Of a DNA stretch of 64,000 nt, positions 52,140 through 64,000 are shown piece after piece. The stretch comes from Cinclus cinclus (lineage: Eukaryota; Chordata; Aves; Passeriformes; Cinclidae): NCBI RefSeq assembly GCF_963662255.1, contig NC_085048.1, forward strand, positions 99,120,229-99,184,228, in the 5' to 3' direction. The notes under the pieces were generated by a model, which saw only the letters and a list, made by a program, of their open reading frames with translations, made no database searches and had not been told where the DNA came from. Within the stretch, counting starts at the first letter, position 1. Every line of letters begins with the position of its first letter. Both the position numbers and the translations under genes were made by a program.

Positions 52140-52970
52140 ACTGCATTGGCAAGAGCTGTTGACTCCCTCGAGGGCAAAAAGACCCCAGAGAGAGATTGGA
52201 CAAATCAGAGGACTAGGCAATCACCAGCTATACCATGTTTAACAAAGACAAGTACTGGATTCTGCATCTGGGATGGGGCAACCCTGGCAATTCAGACTGG
52301 GGAATGAGAGGCTGGAGAGCTATTCTCCGGAGAGGGACCTGAGGGTCCTGATTGATGGCAAGCTGGATATGAATCAGAAGTGTCCTGGCAGCCAGGAGGG
52401 CCAAATATGTCCTGCAGGGTATCAGGCACATCATCACCAGCTTGGTAAGGGAGGGGATTGTCCTGCTCTGCTCTGAGCTGGGGCAGCCACACCTTAAATA
52501 TTGCGTGCAGTGTTAGGCACCAAATCATAAAAAAGACATGTCATTAGAAGACTGAAGGTGAAGGGTCTGGTGGGGGCATATGACTAGAGGCTGGAGTCAC
52601 GTAGCGCTTGTCCAGCCTGGAGAAAGGGAGATTAAGGGGAGACCTTATAGCAGCTTCTTCGTGAGGGGAAATGGAAGATCGCATCTTCCTTTTGGTGACC
52701 AGGAAGAGGACCCAACAGAACAATACAAAACTGTCAGAGGAGGTTTAGGTTGGATATTAGGCAAAGTTCTTCACCAGAGGGTGGTTGGGCACTGGAACAG
52801 GCTCCCCAGGGCAGTGGTCACAGCACCAGACCTGTCTAAGTTCAAGAAGTGTTTGGACAATGCTCTCAGGTATGTGGTGTGACCCTTGGGATATCCAGTG
52901 ACAGTCCATGAGCTAGACTCCAATGATGCTGGTGGGTGCCTTCCAATTCAGGATATTCTATGGTTCCATG
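52140..52970 (+). mobile_element. CR1 LINE, sense, longest copy in the window
   Basis: About 830 bp covering the last third of CR1 ORF2 and the 3' UTR. The 5' part encodes NKDKYWILHLGWGNPGN, a known CR1 block downstream of the reverse-transcriptase catalytic core. A second frame gives RDLRVLIDGKLDMNQ. After frameshifts a third frame gives VVGHWNRLPRAVVTAP and FKKCLDNALRYVV followed by the native TGA stop at 52880-52882. The 3' UTR 'gtgacccttgggatatccag' leads to the tail 'ggatattctatggttccatg' at the end. The copy is 5'-truncated and inactive: several frameshifts, and no endonuclease or catalytic domain. The 3' UTR type is shared with the copy at 57.8 kb. Confidence 0.95.
52736..52882 (+). 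pseudogene. Remnant of CR1 ORF2 C-terminus with native stop
   Basis: The last part of a 100-codon frame matches the conserved C-terminal end of the CR1 polyprotein and stops where CR1 ORF2 normally stops. The first part of the frame is out of register with CR1 because of earlier indels, so the start at 52580 is not a true start. It is part of the element at 52140-52970. Confidence 0.85.
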
Positions 52971-55900
52971 GTTACACAGGATAGTTTCATCTGAACTGAC
53001 AATCATAAAAGAAAGAAATCAATGGCTCCACTTAAATATTCTCAACTGAAATCTCTTGTGTCTCTCAAAATTAGGAAGTTTTATATGCCTTCACCTTCAA
53101 AGCAGAGAAAAAACAGAGTAAGGAACACTGAAGCTGACAATGATTTTGTCAGATGACTGTTTGCTGAGGAGCATTATTACCTTCTCCATGTCCCACTCAA
53201 ACAACCTTTCAACCCAGCTGTACTCAGTTTAACTCCTTGGGAACAGGTTGTAGCATTGCACGAAAAAGTGTACGTAACTATTTTCTCAAGGGTTATGAGA
53301 AGTAAATACATGACTGATTGTCTAAACTCAGGGATGGTATTGCCTTGATATTAATACAATATTAATGAAATGAACAATTTATACCCTTTGAAAAATGTTT
53401 TTTCAACTTTGCCTGTCTATACATCTTTTTATGTCTATCTATGGAGATATATATATTAAAATACACATCCAATGAAGGTTTTCATGTATCATATAAATAT
53501 ACAACATAACTTTTTTAAAAACTGTATTGAGACAGAAGAGCTTAATGCTTTATGAGCAATTATCCTCTTTTTATGGCTCACATCCAGCACTGTGTTCAGT
53601 TTGCCATGTTCAGCCTTCTTTTGATAGTCTAGATGAATAAAAGGCTCCCTTCTTTGGAGGACAATGCTACTGGATCAGTTTTATTATTTAATTAGCTTGA
53701 ATACATTGATAACAGAGTCAGTCACTCTTATTTCTATAATTAACAGCGTGGCAGAACTCTGCTGAAAGACAAAAAATTACTGAAAAATATGAAAAAGGAA
53801 GAAAGACTGTACAAGAAAAGTCCACATATGGTCTAAGCACATGGAAACACTTGCACTCATTTTTGAGATGCCCATAGCAAGGACATTAATAGTAACTATT
53901 TGGAAAAGCAGCTGAGAAAGCAACTTTTTTGCTAGAAATCACTGGTGTGACACAATTCACCTGTTGGGGTAGGAGAGAGTATATGTATGTAAGTTGAACA
54001 GTGGATACTTTTCTGAAACCTTCAGAGTGGGCTGCATATTATTGAAAACTCCAGATACTGATCCACGCTACCTGTGTTCCTAACAGTGCATAGGTGAAGC
54101 AATTTGAAATCACATCTGTCGAACTATAGCTACGCTGTATTTTACCGCAAGATTTTAAGGCATGATGCAGATTCTTTTAATCAAATCTGGTACTTTTCTG
54201 GATTTTTTCTTCCAATTTTCAATCACTATAACAATGTAGAGAAAGATGAACTTAAGAGAATTCATTAAAAAAGAAAAGAAGGGTTTTTTCAGACAGAAAT
54301 AAGGGAAAAGACTCTGTTCTGACAATGTAAAAGAGGCATTGAACATTTGTTTCTTTGCAGTCCAGTATCAGCATGTGGAAGACTGAGAATGACTACCAGG
54401 GAACCCAATAGCTGAAATAACAGTTCAAAAACAATGAATTGCTAACAACTCAAGATATCACACACCAGGAAGTTCAGACAGGATCAGGTGCAGAAATGAA
54501 CCACAATAAATATTAAAGGAATGAAGATGATTTTGTTAGAGGAGCCCAAGAGATCCAGGCTTGGGCAGCTGAGCCCAGAGCTGGCAGAAGAGATAAGTCA
54601 GCCCTCCAAGGATGCCTGTGGAAGGACAGAGAAGAAAAAACACAGTTCTGAACCACTGCACAATGTTGGCATGAAACCAAAAGTGTGCAAACTGCTCCCA
54701 AATACAGCACAGCTATAAATCAGAGAGGCTGTGAATTACCCAACCACTTTTGCTCCTTAAGGGCTTCTATCACAAGGCAAGAACAAGGAACAGGTCTGTT
54801 AATCCTTCAAGCCAGTTTCTTCCTTCTGTGTGTGTATCCTAGCATTTAGTAACTAAAATCCCGTCCCCTAGCCTGCTTTCTTGTAGTATATTGACACCAC
54901 TAAATGGCACAATGTGGTGGTTCTACTGTAATACCATCATTAAGTCATTGCAATCCTGACAGACCCAAGGAGAAACTACACCCCATTGCCTATATCATGA
55001 GTCAGGGTGTTTTAGTCCAGCACTAGGCTGAAGTTACAGGCATAATTCTAAAAGCTGTCCCACAATTTAAAAAGCATGGAGTAAATATAATGTACACATC
55101 AGACTGGCCCACTGCCTTTACTAACAAAGTACTAAGAGAGATAATTCAGTGGTTTTTTACACCATTAGTCTCAACAATAAATCTGCAGGATATCTTTTTC
55201 TTAGGAGTAATGTATTTCAGATAGATATTCAGAAAACATTTAAGGCATTCATTATGTATATACAAGAAGCTGGGTGCTCTTGTCAACAGTGATAAGTCAA
55301 ACAGCTTACAGTGAAGCAGTGTGGCAACAACACAGAGCTGTACAAAACATTTTGCTGCATGGAAATTGTAACACTTCATAAGCAAAAATAATGGGACTAT
55401 TTACAAGAAAAACACTCAAATACTGGATTGACGAGGCAGCACAAAGAGAAAAATAAAATGCCACTGAAGTAGCAGATAGTGTGGAAAATGAAGCTGTGTT
55501 CTCTGAAGAAAAACTCCATGTGTGGGGGGTGTGTGTGTGCGCACATAGATTTCTGAGTGATAGAATTTTCATCAGATTTCCTCAGATAGATTATCCATCA
55601 CTGTCTTGTAAATTAAGCTAAATATATTACTTTATTCTGAATTTCTGGACTTAGTGGCCTTAGTACAGGAGAAAAAATACTATGCAAGTGTGTTCATTTG
55701 CTTACCAAAAAAAAAAAAAAAAAAAAAAAACAGGGAAAGCATCACTTTCTGAATGGTAAAGAGAAATCTTACATGACACATTCTAAAGCAATACCTGTTT
55801 ATCAGAATATATTTTTGATGTTATTTCTTAGAGATGAAACATTAATTATTTTCCTTCATCATTTTCATCAGTGTATTCATCCCTTCCACAGCTACTTGGA

Positions 55901-57778
55901 ATGCAAGATCTTTGGGACAGAAACCTGAGTATCTTTCTTACACTGCTGCCAAAGTATTACACTGCAGCAAGACTCCAGCTCTGAAAATGTTAATGTTACA
56001 TTGCACAACACTTACTGGTATCATTAAGGTTCTCCTACATATTAGGTAACTCATGTCTCCATCAAGCCCTTGGCTTTAATACAAAATATATTCTCATAAA
56101 TATTAGTTTCTTTCCAGCACCTCAGAACAACCACAAAATATTTTAACTTAGCTCTTCCCACATTTTTGCCCACAACAGATAACCTCATAACCAACATTAG
56201 CATCTTATGTGGAATAGAGCCAGTAACCTATATATTTGGTAAAAGGAAAATTGTTCTTCAGCTCATTAAAGTAATTTACTTTGGATCTGCACTAGAAGTA
56301 GTATGATCAGAATTTAGCCTGATATACTTATTTGTCAAGGGTATTGTACATTTGGGAACAGGCTATAACACAGCCAATACCATTTGGTTTGTTTGGCATT
56401 TTCCCTGTTAGCATCGACTTTCATGCAGCAGTGGCCAGGTGAAATTTCTGATGCAATTTCAGATAGTGATAATTTTCTTGATGTGGGATGAATAGGACAT
56501 GTTAAATTTAGCACTAAAGTAGAGAATTATTTAGTATCTGTTATGGAAGAAAATGTTAAAATAAAGTGAAAAAAATCCCAGTTAATGAAGAATTAACTTG
56601 TCAGAACTGTAACTGTCTATGAATCATGAAAAGGGTATATCATCAATTCCTATCAATTAATATCATATATCATGAGCAGATGAAGCAATTGAAAAATAAC
56701 ATTTTTGCAAAGGCCTGTGGCAAGCTTACAAAATATTCTTCTTCCCTTTCTGATGTCTTTGCCCAGGTACATTTTGCAGTTTTCTTCTTAATTTGACTGT
56801 ACTTGTCCTGAATTTTGAGTCACAACTCAAATACACCCATTGCCTGAGTAGTTTGTTGGTTTATCTCTAAGATTGTCTATATAAAGCTGAGGAAATGAGG
56901 ACCAAATGGTAGTTTCAGTATGGAGATGCTGCTTTGCTCCCATCTCACCCAACCATCATCTTGTCCTGGCACCACAGCTCTACTTTGCACATATTTCATT
57001 TCTCCCTTTAAGCCATTCATCCCTAACCCTACACAGTATGTCGTCTTAATTTAATTTTGTTTCTAATGCATGACAGAGATCACTTGAGTTTCTATTTCCT
57101 ACACTAGTATTTCTGGTCCTGCTGAGTGCTTTCATATTAATGGCAACCCATGGTTCCACAGTGACAGGAAGATCCCTGGCAAATACCACAGCAATCAGCA
57201 CGTGCTTTATGCTGTCCATGTCTTCTGCTGACAGCAGGTGCTCTGCAAAACTCAGCACACTTTGGGACTTTCCTTCTCATTGCCAAGAACCTGGACTCTT
57301 TTCCCTAACTCTCAATACCCCCAAAGATTCTTATAAAATTAATACTTTTCACTTCCTCAGATACTGAAATATAACCATCCTTGTTCAAACTACAGTGTAA
57401 GCCTAGGGGTACAGTGATTATAACCTTTGTGGTTTTTAAATCCTGCCTATGCTAACTTATTGATGTTAATCCAAATGCAGTTTACAGAGCTGTACCTACC
57501 TGAACTGCACACACAGCATGAAACAAATATTTCTATACAAATAATTTGTAAATAAGAAATCTGCAGTTATTTTCTAGTTCTTCTGTGGAGCAAGAAGGTG
57601 TAACTGTCTTCATTTTGAGAGACTTCTGTATTGTCTTCAAACTCATCCAGTTCAGAGAACCCCCTGACTTCAGAAAATTTCGGAAAATTTTTACACTTTT
57701 GGTATAAACCAGGCAAGGCAGTTTGACATCCGATGGCAATGTATGTTTTTCATTAATTAACAGCTGCAGTTGCAGACA
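52971..57778. other. Unassigned AT-rich non-coding DNA
   Basis: No gene recognised. Poly-A at 55707-55730 and a short GT run near 55519-55542. The block at about 54520-54800 is GC-richer but unassigned. Confidence 0.5.
55707..55730 (+). repeat. Poly-A tract (A24)
   Basis: Twenty-four uninterrupted A with no transcript-like sequence upstream. The 76-codon Lys-rich frame starting at 55698 runs through it and is an artefact. Confidence 0.9.
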
Positions 57779-57948
57779 CTTCCCCAGGGCAGTGGTCACA
57801 GCACCAAGCCTGACAGAGTTCTAGAAGCTTTTGGACAACAATCTCAGGCACATGATGTGACTCCTGGGGTGTTCTGTGCAAGGCCATGAGCTCGACCCAA
57901 TGATCCAGATAGATTCTTTTCAACTCGGCAAATTCTGTGATTCTGTGA
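57779..57948 (+). mobile_element. CR1 LINE 3' end, sense
   Basis: The sequence 'cttccccagggcagtggtca' followed by 'cagcaccaagcctgacagag' is the end of CR1 ORF2 (VTAPSLTEF region). Then come 'ctcaggcacatgatgtgact' with the native TGA stop, and the 3' UTR ending in two octamer units, 'attctgtgattctgtg' (57932-57947). Only 170 bp remain, so the copy is strongly 5'-truncated. It belongs to the same CR1 subfamily as the copy at 52.1 kb. The minus-strand open frame of 94 codons across it is a shadow. Confidence 0.92.
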
Positions 57949-60321
57949 AGGGATGTGAAACAGCCTTTTAGGACAGTCACTTCCCCAAACTCTTGCTGCT
58001 CAAAATAAAAGCAAATAGAAACCATATGACAGAACACTTCAAGCTGCTGTGTAATGACAGGGAAAGGTTCCTCCAGTGATCTACTGTTTAAAACTAAATT
58101 CTCCAGCTAATTTTCATAGATCAGATAAATGCTCTGCTCCTCAGCTTCCCCATCTGGAATAGCAGTGCATACCTTTCTCGCTGGGAAACTATGCACTTTA
58201 ATTAATCAACAATTGTAGATTGCTATATAGAGCGGAGCGAACAATCTGGAGTGAACACTATTTAATGAATTCAGCCTGCTTGCAGAAAATCCTCAAGCAG
58301 ATGGTGTTGCCATCAACTGCAAAGGAAAAGAGCGAAATATCACCCTAGTCTGACTACTTCTGATTTGTTTTATTTCACTTACATAATCTTTAGCCCCAGG
58401 GAAATGTTTCTTAAGGATGAGGAACCCTTTCTTTACAACAGTCTAAGAGCTGCCTCCAAAAATCCAATGCCCATGGGACCACTGGAGCTCCCTCTGTACA
58501 ATTCCCAGGGAAGTAGGTGGAGAGGCCTTCCATATGCAGTCTGACTGATGGAAGACCACAGGGATCTGTTCCCACTTCAGGGAAGATTTTTTCTGTATCT
58601 GGAAAGCATTTTTAACCATCTTGTCTTGGCTGAAGTCTTCTGATAATTGGATAGCCTTGCCTTGACATCAGGAACTAAAATGTATATTTTCAAGGATAAC
58701 AGAAAGATAGCGATCCAGAAAGACTTTTACTTTGAAATATTTAAAAATTCTATCATGCAGTTTAACAGCGATGTACCGCAAAAAGAAAAAAGAAAAAAAT
58801 TAGTTATTAAAGAGAACAGGATTTTATTTTCATTTATTGTAGGATTCAACTTATTTCAAAGCATGGTACCCCAATTTATTTTGCTTTATTTTTATATGTA
58901 TTCCCTTGGAGACTAAATTAAGACTTATGTGAATTTTCAGAAAGATACTTTATAAAATAAAATGTTGTGCTATCCACTGCATAACAGCCAACATAACAAA
59001 ATTATGACTGTTCTTTAGGTTATTAGCCTTGCAAGGGCCAACTCACACAGTATTTGACAGCTAATGGTCAGTGTGAGGATGTGGACTGTTACTCAGTCTC
59101 TAGTCACACACAGAAAGTCGACAAAATCTTAGTTTAGAATTAGATGTTATGAAGGAGTGTGCTGCTGAGTCAAAACTTAGATGGCTTTTGTTTTCTAAGT
59201 GCCAAGCTTAATTGCCTGTATGTACCTTTTTTTTCTTTTTTCTCATTCTTATTTTTTTTTTTTTTCTGTTTACAATTTTAGAAGTATCTAAAACCCGCAG
59301 AAGTCCTTATGCTTGATATATGAAGCATGAGAAACTTCTGCTTTTGGGGCTTGGTTTTTTCTTCAGCACAGAGCTCCCCAGATCTTTTTTTAAAGTAAAT
59401 CCTGAGCCTCTTTGCATATCAGCTCCTGATAATAAAGTAGAAACATCTTTTACCATTCCTACTTGACTGGAAGTTACATTAGAAGTCATGACATGTTTAG
59501 TGTGCATGGTCATACATATCACATTGAGATATAATTGAGATTAAGAGTGAATATTTGTAAACAAATGGCAAGGCAAACATGCTTATTTGGATTGCAGATG
59601 GGAGAAGGAGCTATTTAAGGACAGGTCAACGAAAAATAAGGCTTGGAAATGTGTTTGGACCTGAAGTTCTTCCTCACAAGACATCTGTAAAGGAAAGGTT
59701 TATTAGTAATAAACATAATTAACAATTATGAGTGAAAGTTAACATGTTTTTGGGGTTTTTTCCCCACAAATTGCTTGAAAATAAAGGCCTCACGACCAAA
59801 CACCATTGCTTATTTAAAGAAAGTATAATGAAGATACGTATGCTGTCTTTCCTGATCAATACCACATCTTACCACAGCTTTGTGTAGCACATATTTAAAA
59901 TACAATCTGACAAAATTTTTACTTATAACAGTCAGATACCATGAAGCTGGGTTTCTTTAAAGTTACTTATATTTTTATATTGAAAATTATACTGTAGTAG
60001 GTCACAGCTTTCTGAACTGAGGCTCTTTTCTGCAGAAATTCCCTGAATTCTGACAGACTGTGAATCCTTTGGGACTATGTTATAGAAGGTTTTAAAATGT
60101 GTCTTGATTTGCCCCTTAAAGCTCCTGATGAGGTGCATTTGATTAGTCTAAATAAGGAAAAAGGAAAACTTTTTTATTTATTGATTTTTGAAAAAAAAAT
60201 TAGCCTACCACCACTGTCTCTAGGGGAAAAAAAATACAAGAGATTAGGACAACTTTGGTTTTCTGCATAGTCACATAATTCTACACAAAAATTAATTCCT
60301 TGCAAACACAGTCTACCGCCT
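57949..60321. other. Unassigned non-coding DNA
   Basis: No gene recognised. It holds the possible regulatory stretch at 58080-58360 and a T-rich patch at 59228-59268. Confidence 0.5.
58080..58360. promoter_or_regulatory. Possible conserved non-coding element (weak)
   Basis: Repeat-free sequence with tttaattaat at 58198-58207 (homeodomain type), the E-box caattg at 58210-58215, an 'acaat' SOX-like word at 58240 and, unusually for this region, two CpG in 'agagcggagcgaac'. The motif cluster is suggestive only; cross-species alignment would decide. Confidence 0.2.
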
Positions 60322-60480
60322 TGTCCTCATTTTGTCCAAGACAGGGTTAATTTTTTGCAGTAGCTGGGAAGGGTTTCATCATTTTCCCTCTCACACTGCT
60401 GGCAATGGTGGCAAATACATCAGACACAGAGGTGAAAGCTGATTTAACAGGGAACCCTGCACAATATCCAATTGTTCGTT
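60322..60480 (+). mobile_element. 5' end of an avian endogenous retrovirus LTR
   Basis: The sequence 'tgtcctcattttgtccaaga' followed by 'cagggttaattttttgcagt' and 'agctgggaagg' matches the start of a common avian LTR family as I remember it (TG start, then 'gggacagggttaattttc' and 'agtagctgg'). Beyond about 60375 the likeness fades. No polyadenylation signal is seen in the next part, so only the start of U3 seems to be present, or the rest has diverged. The right limit is uncertain. Confidence 0.5.
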
Positions 60481-63400
60481 CCTGTCCATGAGAAACAGAG
60501 AAAACAATCTTTAATTGAGCCTTCTAGCATGACCCATAGGATATGAAGCCCTGCTCCCCTGAAGGAAAAGTCATGACTCTATCCTGCAGCTGACAGCAGT
60601 CATCAAGATTTTTCACCAAGGTGCCTTTTCTTTTATTTTCTTTTCTTTTCTTCTTCTTAAGCCTCTTTTTTTTTCTCCCTGTTCTTCACCATAGAATTTG
60701 ACAAGGTATGTTTTTCATCCTAATTTAATCTTAGACCATTTTTTCTGCATTTTAAAAGATGCTCAGAAAAGAAAGTGTTCTGTATCACAATAAGAAAAGC
60801 TAAGAAAAACATACTTGACGTATGCACCTTCTAATGCAGTGGTCACTTCCATAATTGCTAAATATACATATACCAACTACGAAATGTCTCTTCATACACC
60901 TTAATTAAGATAATTATTCCTTGGATTCCAGATGTTAAAATAAAGGCTCAAAGCAAATTTCTGGGTCTGGAGAACTTAATAATATTAAAATTTTGTTTGA
61001 ACCTGTGATTTAGTCTTATTTGCATAACTAAGTTCATGTTCAGAAACCCAACTTCCTGTCTTTGACCTTTTTAAAGTTACTGTTATTTTATGTAATAGGC
61101 CATAACTCCAAATGGATGCCTTGTTCTGCAGAAACTCCCTAGATTCTTACTGACTGCAAATCCATTGAAATGCTTTCCTCTTGTGAACATAGATTGCTTA
61201 CAAAAGCAAAATATTATTGCCTACAAAGTTGCAGGGATATTTTAAGCTATCAACACACACTTAAAGTGTGCTAGATTTCAGGCTATGGATAGAGAAGGCT
61301 TTGCTTCACACACATTTGCACTGGAGATGGAACTTAAACAAACCTGGCAACTGAACTTTGCGAAATATTTGCTTATAGCATGCAAGTCATCTTTTGCTTT
61401 CATTTTGAATTTTACCTTTTGAAATAATATCGAATATTCTTCTTTCAAGTGAGAATTAATAAGGCTATATAAAACATCTATCTGTAGGTTCCTTCTGCAT
61501 GCCTCCAACATTTCATGGATAGATAAGTAAGAATGAAGAAGGCACATTTTGCAAGCCTGCTCCATGACAAGATTGTTTGTCAAATGAGAAGATGTTTAGT
61601 GCTTTGATGTTGAATGAGTTTTGCCTGGATTTTATGAATCATGGTTTGGTTTTTGAATGACAGTTAAAAGGAATATGAAGGGAGAAGGGAAATAGAAGAC
61701 AGAGAGTAATTTTCTCATTATTACGTTTCCAAACATGAGCATAAAAGCCCATAGTGATCCATGAAGGGTTATTGTTATGGGAATCTATTTATCCTGGAAG
61801 ATTTGCAGTTTTAGGCATTCAGCAAGAAACAAACAAAAAAACCCAATAACTTTAAGGTATGAATAAAATTGGTAAGGAAAAAATATTTATCACCAATCAA
61901 CTTTGTCCTGAGACTTGAAGGAAAAAGAGCTATTGTCCAAACAATACTCAGAAATTTTGCTGGAATTTCAGTTCTGCTCGCTTTGATAAACATTTCCTAG
62001 TCCTCAGTGTGACAATAGCTCTTTTTCTCAGGTGAGGTAATCAGGCTCAGTTTCACCAACATAAAGTGCTAGACTTTTAATTACTAGGAGATGATAAAAT
62101 ATATTCTGACAGATTTCAGTGTACTTATCAGGAGAAGACAAAAATATATCTACATTGCTAGCTAACAGGCAGCTGGCATGTGATACTCGTACTGCCAAGG
62201 AGTTCCTGCTGGTATCATGCTTTCTATAAGTAAGTTTATTATTTAAAGATCTGTCCAATAAGAAACAACTTATTCCTACAAAGAAGTAGGACTTTGCCTT
62301 CTGTCTCACCAGGGCTGCTTGAGGAGGATACCAGCCTGTCCTCTTCCATGACAAAGAGGGATAAGTCCATTGCAGCCTAAAAAATTACATAAAAGAATCA
62401 AGTTTACACTTTCCTTGGTGTTCCTCGTACTCAGGAAGATTAACACAGTGCCAATATGTTCTTTCTTCATAAATAGTGTCTTTAAAGTACCTAGTCCAAT
62501 TTAAACTTTGATTGTTTCTTTTTGCTTCTGCTGCTTGCAACTCAAAAGATAAATACAGTCATGCAGTACCCAAACAAGTGTCAAGCCCATATTGAAGAGT
62601 GTGTGGAGTGCTACTCTCAGATCATTAAAAACTCCCTTCTTTACAAATTGCTTCAGTTTATTTTCTGAGAAAAGTAATAGCTGCAATGAAGGAAGTGCTA
62701 AGGAAACCAACATTACCAGAACCATACTTTCATTATTATCTGTTATATGGACACTCTCACAATAACAACACTTCACCTCTGTATTTAGTCCCATCTATTC
62801 TATATTAATAGGGTTTGCACAGATGTTATTTGCAAATAAGAATTCACACAAGTTTTACTTCCCTTTCTAGCCATGCCCATAGACCTAAACATAGTGTAGA
62901 AAGACAGTGATTATTTAAATTCATGGCTGTGCCACAAAAATGCATGAATTTCAAAGTCTGCTAAAATCTCCATCTGCTGAGACCTTGGAGCAAATACTCA
63001 CAAAGGATTTTCAGGCCTTTATGAAAAAAGAGATATTTGGAAGGGCAATGTTACATTGCAAGGATCAGTAGGGTGCACAAACATTAGTGGCATTCATAAA
63101 GAATGGAGAACACCCATGAGAATTAACAAAACTCATAAATGTAGACGAAGGAGAGTTCGGTTAATTTTTAGTTGGGCAGGAGTAAGTTTATATTAGAGAA
63201 ATTATGTTAAAAACAACAAAATTAATACCAAAATCTGTCTCAAATATATTCAATTTGCAAGCTGGTTTTCTGTTTTTGTTGTTGTTATTGTTTTGTAATA
63301 TTTCCTGCTAAATAGCAATTTATGTCCCACGTATAAATTACCCATTTATCTCTCTGGACTGTATACTATTAAAATTTTTCTCTATTGTATTATTTCTTAT

Positions 63401-64000
63401 ACAAATGTTAACAAATTCTGCGTTGTCTGCAGTTTTTTTGTCAATTCCCAGGAGTCAGTTAAGCCAACACAAGTTCTGCTACACTTTAGTCGTAAAGAGG
63501 TGTAGTAGAAACATGATCTGTCTACTGGTTAGCATCATCCTTTTCACACTTCTCCTCACAAAGAATTCCCCTTTGCTCCCATCTGTGGACTAACCTGGAA
63601 ATTCAATGCAAGACCTTTAAAAGAGAAGCAAGTGAAATGCTTCCTTTGGCAGATTACGATTATGCCTGCCATGGTTCTGACGTGGGTAACAGAAAACATA
63701 AATTTCATGCTAGTACAGGCAACTGATGGTCTTGTGGTGAATCACAAGGAACACCCAGAGAGAAGGAATCTGAAGACTCTTTCCAAGAGTTTCTTAATAG
63801 ATGACTGTGTGTAGCATCTCGGCTAGCTCTAATATGCCCAATTTAAAACAAATATATATTTTCATTACAGACTGGGAAATGTCTGTCGCTTGCCAGGTGT
63901 AATGTTGGAAGTCTTGTGTTCCTGGTTCTTTCATTTTCAGTGCCTTTAAAAGAAACCTCACCAAATAAATTGAAATCCCCAAGAGGTCTTTTAGAAATTG
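60481..64000. other. Unassigned AT-rich non-coding DNA
   Basis: No gene recognised. Open frames of 101, 108 and 97 codons on the minus strand (61278-61583, 62028-62354, 62501-62794) have no motif I know and are expected by chance in this length. A T-rich patch lies near 60625-60680. Confidence 0.55.

Noticed and set aside
61278..62794. Minus-strand frames of 97-108 codons with protein-like composition
   Set aside because: No motif, no splice or promoter context; kept only as unassigned sequence.

Overview
The window is non-coding vertebrate DNA, most likely from a songbird (passerine) genome. It is AT-rich. It contains fragments of CR1 non-LTR retrotransposons, which are typical of birds, several isolated LTR-like blocks that resemble avian endogenous retrovirus LTRs, microsatellites, poly-A tracts, and one 200-bp run of N (an assembly gap). 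I found no exon of a known protein-coding gene, no rRNA and no convincing tRNA. No open reading frame outside the repeats looks like a protein I recognise. The setting fits a gene desert or a very long intron. The species call is inference: repeat names come from remembered family sequence, not from a database search.

Layout. 1-15.5 kb: mostly unassigned AT-rich DNA with two minus-strand CR1 remnants (1.35 kb and 13.7-14.1 kb). 15.5-17.3 kb: a plus-strand CR1 followed by a minus-strand LTR-like element with TG/CA ends. 17.8 kb: a good match to the CTCF core motif. 20.7-21.2 kb: a possible LTR. 23.5-24.0 kb: a 452-bp hexanucleotide polypyrimidine tract with only three purines, followed by short CA repeats. 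31-36 kb: two LTR-like blocks and a perfect 14-bp inverted repeat. 39.3 kb: a CR1 3' end. 42.3-45.3 kb: the densest repeat cluster, with a CpG-retaining LTR carrying TATA and polyadenylation signals, the gap, a widespread avian repeat and a possible antisense LTR. 52.1-53.0 kb and 57.8-57.9 kb: two plus-strand CR1 copies of one subfamily. 60.3 kb: the start of another LTR.

Nothing here works together as an operon or pathway. What the window offers is repeat history (5'-truncated CR1 copies with kept 3' tails, and solo LTRs) plus a few unassigned stretches that look like possible regulatory DNA (about 40.1-40.5, 50.3-50.7 and 58.1-58.4 kb). Those regulatory calls are weak and rest on motif content alone. 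I did not find a new biological system that I can defend; the polypyrimidine tract and the repeat cluster around the gap are the most unusual parts.
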